64,000 nucleotides of DNA, from assembly GCF_003228315.1 (NCBI RefSeq), contig NZ_CP029693.1:4143501-4207500 (forward strand). Reading direction: 5' to 3'. Numbering within the stretch: the stretch's first letter is position 1; every line of letters starts with the position of its first letter. The stretch is from Pseudomonas putida. GTDB lineage: Bacteria; Pseudomonadota; Gammaproteobacteria; Pseudomonadales; Pseudomonadaceae. The translations under genes were made by a program, and so were the position numbers. The notes under the pieces are model-generated. The model ran no database searches. It was not told the origin of the DNA and worked only from the letters and a program-made list of their open reading frames with translations. This document shows, piece by piece, positions 61,048-64,000 of the stretch.

Positions 61048-62025
61048 ATGGCAAAGCGTATCCAGTTCCGTGCCCATGGCGGCCCCGAAGTGCTCGAGTA
61101 TGTGGATTACCAACCCGCCGCACCGGGTCCGAAGGAAGTCCGCGTGAGCAACAAGGCCATCGGCCTGAACTTCATCGATACCTATTACCGCAGCGGCCTC
61201 TATCCGCCGCCCTCGCTGCCATCGGGCGTAGGGTCGGAAGGCGCGGGCGTGGTCGAGGCCATCGGCAGCGAAGTCAGCCGATTCAAGGTCGGTGATCGCG
61301 TCGCCTACGGCAGCGGCCCGCTGGGTGCGTACAGCGAGTTGCATGTCTTGCCCGAGGCCAATCTGGTGCACCTGCCAGACGCCATCAGTTTCGAACAGGC
61401 TGCCGGCGTCATGCTCAAGGGCCTGACGGTCCAGTATCTGTTGCGTCAGACCTACGAACTCAAGGGTGGCGAGACCATTCTGTTCCACGCCGCTGCCGGC
61501 GGTGTCGGTTCCCTGGCCTGTCAGTGGGCCAAGGCGCTGGGCGTGAAGTTGATCGGCACCGTGAGTTCACCTGAGAAAGCCGCCCTGGCCAAGGCCAACG
61601 GTGCCTGGGCCACCATCGACTACAGCCATGAGAACGTCGCGCAACGGGTGCTGGAATTGACTGACGGCAAGAAAGTCCAAGTGGTGTATGACGGCGTGGG
61701 CAAGGACACCTGGCTGACGTCCCTCGACAGCGTTGCAGCGCGAGGGTTGGTGGTGAGTTTCGGCAATGCATCCGGTGCGGTGGACGGGGTGAATCTGGGG
61801 ATTCTCGCGGCGAAGGGTTCGCTGTATGTCACCCGGCCGACTCTGGGGACTTACGCCAACAATGCACAGAATCTGCAGCGCATGGCGGATGAGCTGTTCG
61901 AGATGATCATCAGCGGCAAGCTGAAGGTGGATGTCAGTCAGCGGTTTGCGCTGGCTGATGCGGCGAAGGCGCAGACTGAGTTGTCGGCGCGGAGAACGAC
62001 TGGATCGGTTGTGTTGTTGCCTTAA
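61048..62025 (+). CDS. qor: NADPH:quinone oxidoreductase
   Basis: Zeta-crystallin-type medium-chain reductase of 325 residues. NADPH site AAAGGVGSLACQWAKALG, substrate loop NFIDTYYRSGLYPP, no catalytic Zn ligands. ATG 61048 with GGAGAGAAC upstream. Confidence 0.95.
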   Translation: MAKRIQFRAHGGPEVLEYVDYQPAAPGPKEVRVSNKAIGLNFIDTYYRSGLYPPPSLPSGVGSEGAGVVEAIGSEVSRFKVGDRVAYGSGPLGAYSELHVLPEANLVHLPDAISFEQAAGVMLKGLTVQYLLRQTYELKGGETILFHAAAGGVGSLACQWAKALGVKLIGTVSSPEKAALAKANGAWATIDYSHENVAQRVLELTDGKKVQVVYDGVGKDTWLTSLDSVAARGLVVSFGNASGAVDGVNLGILAAKGSLYVTRPTLGTYANNAQNLQRMADELFEMIISGKLKVDVSQRFALADAAKAQTELSARRTTGSVVLLP

Positions 62026-62031
62026 GGACGC

Positions 62032-62109
62032 CATCGCGAGCAGGCTCGCTCCCACATGGGTTATGTGTCGATCACAAATAACCTGTAGGAGCGAGCCTGC
62101 TCGCGAATG
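62032..62109. repeat. REP pair with mixed arms
   Basis: Arms 62032-62056 and 62084-62109; outer ends differ (CCCACA versus TGTAGG), so the two arms are different variants. Confidence 0.88.
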
Positions 62110-62123
62110 GCAGCAACGCGGTC

Positions 62124-62681
62124 TTAATCCGGGCGCACAACTCTGCCGGTGGCCAGATCGCGAATCACGCTCGGGTTCTTGCGCCCGCCCAGCAACCCGC
62201 CCAGCACCATATCCACCTCTCCCCGGAAATACTGCTCGACGCGAAGACGCGTGCGCGCCGCCGGGCGACCCTGTGGGTTGGCAGAGGTCGACACCAGCGG
62301 CCCGACCAGTGCACACAGCTCGCGCACCTGAGGATGATCGCTGACCCGCAGCGCCACCGTGTCATGAACGCCGGTAATCCACTGCGGCAGCAGGTTCTGA
62401 TGCGGCACCAGCCACGTGTTTGGCCCCGGCCAGGTGCTGGACATGCGGTCCATCCACAGTTCAGGGAAATCCTCGAACAGGAAGTCGAACTGGCGAATGT
62501 TATCGGCGACCAGAATCAGCCCCTTATCCACAGACCGGCCCTTGATCAGCAACAAACGCTCCACTGCCTCTTCGTCCCATGGGTCGCAACCCAGACCCCA
62601 GACAGCTTCGGTTGGGTAGGCAAGCACCGCCCCGGCGCGAATAGCTCGTGCGGCTTGTTGCACACGCCAACTGTTGACCAT
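62124..62681 (-). CDS. tsaC: Threonylcarbamoyl-AMP synthase
   Basis: Makes the t6A-modification intermediate from L-threonine, bicarbonate and ATP, 185 residues of the YrdC/Sua5 fold. Motifs: AYPTEAVWGLGCDPW, KGRSVDKGLI (K-R-S-x-x-K-G) and TSANPQGRPAAR. ATG 62681 chosen. 55 bp after dprA on the same strand. Confidence 0.95.
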   Translation of the reverse strand: MVNSWRVQQAARAIRAGAVLAYPTEAVWGLGCDPWDEEAVERLLLIKGRSVDKGLILVADNIRQFDFLFEDFPELWMDRMSSTWPGPNTWLVPHQNLLPQWITGVHDTVALRVSDHPQVRELCALVGPLVSTSANPQGRPAARTRLRVEQYFRGEVDMVLGGLLGGRKNPSVIRDLATGRVVRPD

Positions 62682-62736
62682 GAATAAACTCTCCAGAATA
62701 AGGCTCTGCGCAGTTTACCGATCTTGTTTATAAAAC

Positions 62737-63840
62737 CTAGCTCACGCGCGCAATCCATCGGCCGTTTTCGCAGACGGCGCTGCCCTCCATCTCCAGTTCA
62801 GTCAGCGCGATCAGTACTTTGGGCAAGGCCCAGCCACTGGCATCGGCCAATGCCTCGCTGGTGTGGGGCGCGGCGTGCAGCAAGGCCAATAGTGGATGAC
62901 TTGCCGCCATGGCGGGGGCGGGGGAGAAGGACGGCTGCTGCCAGCCGCGCAGGGCTTCGAAGATATGCTCGACGGTTTCCACCAGCGCCGCACCATCGCG
63001 GATCAACTGGTGACAACCCTTGGCGCCCGGATGATGGATCGAGCCCGGAATCGCGTACACCTCGCGCCCCTGCTCCGCCGCCAGCCTGGCGGTGATCAGC
63101 GAGCCACTGGCCACACTGGCCTCCACCACCAGTACACCGAGGGACAGGCCACTGATGATGCGATTGCGTCGGGGAAAGTTGCTGGCGCTGGGGCCGGCGT
63201 CCAGGGGGAACTCGGACAGTACCGCACTGCCCGAGGCGATCATCGCGTCGGCCAGCCGTCGATTGCGCTGTGGATAAAAATTTTCCAGACCCGTACCCAG
63301 AACTCCGATTGTCTGACCACCGACATCCAATGCGGCCTGATGAGCGGCAGCATCGATACCCAGCGCGAGACCGCTGGTGATCACGAAACCGGCACTGGCC
63401 AGGCTGCGGGAAAACGCGGCAGCCGTGTCCATGCCCGGCCTTGAAGCGCGACGACTGCCGACCATCGCCAGCTGCGGTTTTTCCAGAATGCCGGGATCGC
63501 CCGCCACGAACAGCAGCGGCGGCGCGTCGCTGATTTGCGCCAGCAGTGCAGGGTAGTCAGGCTGGTCCCACATCAATAAATGCTGGGCAGGACGCTCTAG
63601 CCAGGCCAGTGCATGGCTGGCTCCATCGCGAATTTCAGGGCAACGCCGGGCCTCCGCACAGCTCAGCGGCAAGCCCAATGCACGCCAGGCGCTGGCCGGT
63701 GCGCTGATGGCTTTGGACGCTGAACCGAAGGCTTCCAGCAATTTCCTGAACCGCGCCGGGCCGAGTTCCGGCAAGCGGTGCAGACGTAGACGAGCTTCCA
63801 GTTCCGCAGGGGAAACCGGTGCAGCAGTAGGTAGCGACAT
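62737..63840 (-). CDS. dprA: DNA-processing protein DprA
   Basis: Loads RecA on incoming single-stranded DNA during transformation, 367 residues. SAM-like N terminus, Rossmann domain with MVGSRRASRPG and GLALGIDAAAHQAAL, SNFPRRNRIISGLS, and a C-terminal winged helix (about 300-367). ATG 63840 (MSLPTAAPVS). Also called smf. Confidence 0.95.
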   Translation of the reverse strand: MSLPTAAPVSPAELEARLRLHRLPELGPARFRKLLEAFGSASKAISAPASAWRALGLPLSCAEARRCPEIRDGASHALAWLERPAQHLLMWDQPDYPALLAQISDAPPLLFVAGDPGILEKPQLAMVGSRRASRPGMDTAAAFSRSLASAGFVITSGLALGIDAAAHQAALDVGGQTIGVLGTGLENFYPQRNRRLADAMIASGSAVLSEFPLDAGPSASNFPRRNRIISGLSLGVLVVEASVASGSLITARLAAEQGREVYAIPGSIHHPGAKGCHQLIRDGAALVETVEHIFEALRGWQQPSFSPAPAMAASHPLLALLHAAPHTSEALADASGWALPKVLIALTELEMEGSAVCENGRWIARVS

Positions 63841-63886
63841 GGATCATCCTTGATCGTTATAAGCCCGTATCCAGACGGGAATAAGC

Positions 63887-63895
63887 TGTGGATAA
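63887..63895 (-). other. Perfect DnaA box
   Basis: TGTGGATAA, the reverse complement of TTATCCACA, lies in the dprA upstream gap (63841-63921). Confidence 0.6.
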
Positions 63896-63921
63896 CTCTG
63901 TTGGTAACTTGTGAAGCCTGC

Positions 63922-64000
63922 TTACGGATTTCGTACTTTATCCATCACCGCCAGCGAGCGCGAGGCGTTGAGCACCAGCCCGTAGCTGAGCTTGTCGTAG
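63922..64000 (-). CDS. C-terminal end of LysM-type protein (partial)
   Basis: On the minus strand a frame enters from the right edge and ends at TAA 63924-63922: ...YDKLSYGLVLNASRSLAVMD then KVRNP. The sequence and its place after def-fmt order in pseudomonads suggest the LysM peptidoglycan-binding protein (PA0020-like). Only the last 25 codons are here. Confidence 0.7.
   Translation of the reverse strand, partial: YDKLSYGLVLNASRSLAVMDKVRNP

Overview
The window is a near-origin segment of a fluorescent-group Pseudomonas chromosome (or a very close relative). The evidence is gene content and order: the aa3 oxidase biogenesis cluster, metNIQ, znuABC-zur, polA with an ErsA-type small RNA before engB, ampDh2, kinB-algB, gltP, a betC choline-sulfate locus, and aroE-hemF-qor-tsaC-dprA. 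GC is high, and more than a dozen pairs of the typical pseudomonad REP element (core GGAGCGAGC.TGCTCGCGA) lie between genes. There is no rRNA, tRNA, prophage, transposase or CRISPR array. Almost all of it looks like stable core genome.

Layout. 1-3060: carbonic anhydrase (5' end outside the window), a SulP anion transporter and a conserved unknown. 3262-12022: an aa3-type cytochrome c oxidase cluster with subunits I-III and assembly factors (CtaG, SURF1, CtaA, CtaB, SCO). It also contains a little-studied membrane protein with a CX3C pair, an antisense twin-TM gene, and a promoter plus Cys-containing leader ORF in front of coxB. 12207-14720: metNIQ methionine importer. 14929-17067: HPII-type catalase. 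17187-20976: a lipoprotein, znuBC-zur and divergent znuA with a Zur-like box between. 21023-25203: thrB, a DUF2782 protein and polA. 25397-25561: AlgU-type promoter, ErsA-like sRNA and terminator. 25608-36851: engB, two cytochromes c, dsbA, an EEP-family enzyme, a GGDEF cyclase, AmpDh2-type amidase, a CSS-like EAL phosphodiesterase, and kinB-algB.

36852-38525 is the least explained stretch. Divergent from algB it has two dyads 32 bp apart (centre to centre), a strong sigma-54 promoter match, a small single-TM protein, a DUF1328 membrane protein and about 700 bp of apparently non-coding DNA with hairpins. 38526-41333: gltP and a nucleoside-recognition (SpmA/SpmB-like) membrane protein. 41460-44971: a second Mla-type lipid ABC system. 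45025-51918: DUF5924/DUF2914 protein, a membrane-anchored M16 protease, a Na/Pi symporter-PhoU-like protein, TerC and a CitMHS citrate transporter. 52340-53815: three small soluble enzymes. 53819-59041: choline-O-sulfate locus (LysR regulator, sulfatase, choline-binding protein, SulP transporter). 59128-64000: aroE, hemF, qor, tsaC, dprA and the C-terminal end of a probable LysM protein.

How the genes fit together. The left part builds a copper/haem A terminal oxidase, and cytochromes c4 and c5 at 26.4-27.4 kb are plausible electron donors. Envelope redox (dsbA), peptidoglycan recycling (AmpDh2), c-di-GMP turnover (GGDEF, EAL) and alginate/envelope stress control (kinB-algB, AlgU-type promoter of the ErsA-like RNA) are grouped between 25 and 38 kb. 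The choline-sulfate genes supply choline and sulfate. The aroE-to-dprA end is the conserved neighbourhood of the replication origin, and perfect DnaA boxes appear more often there.
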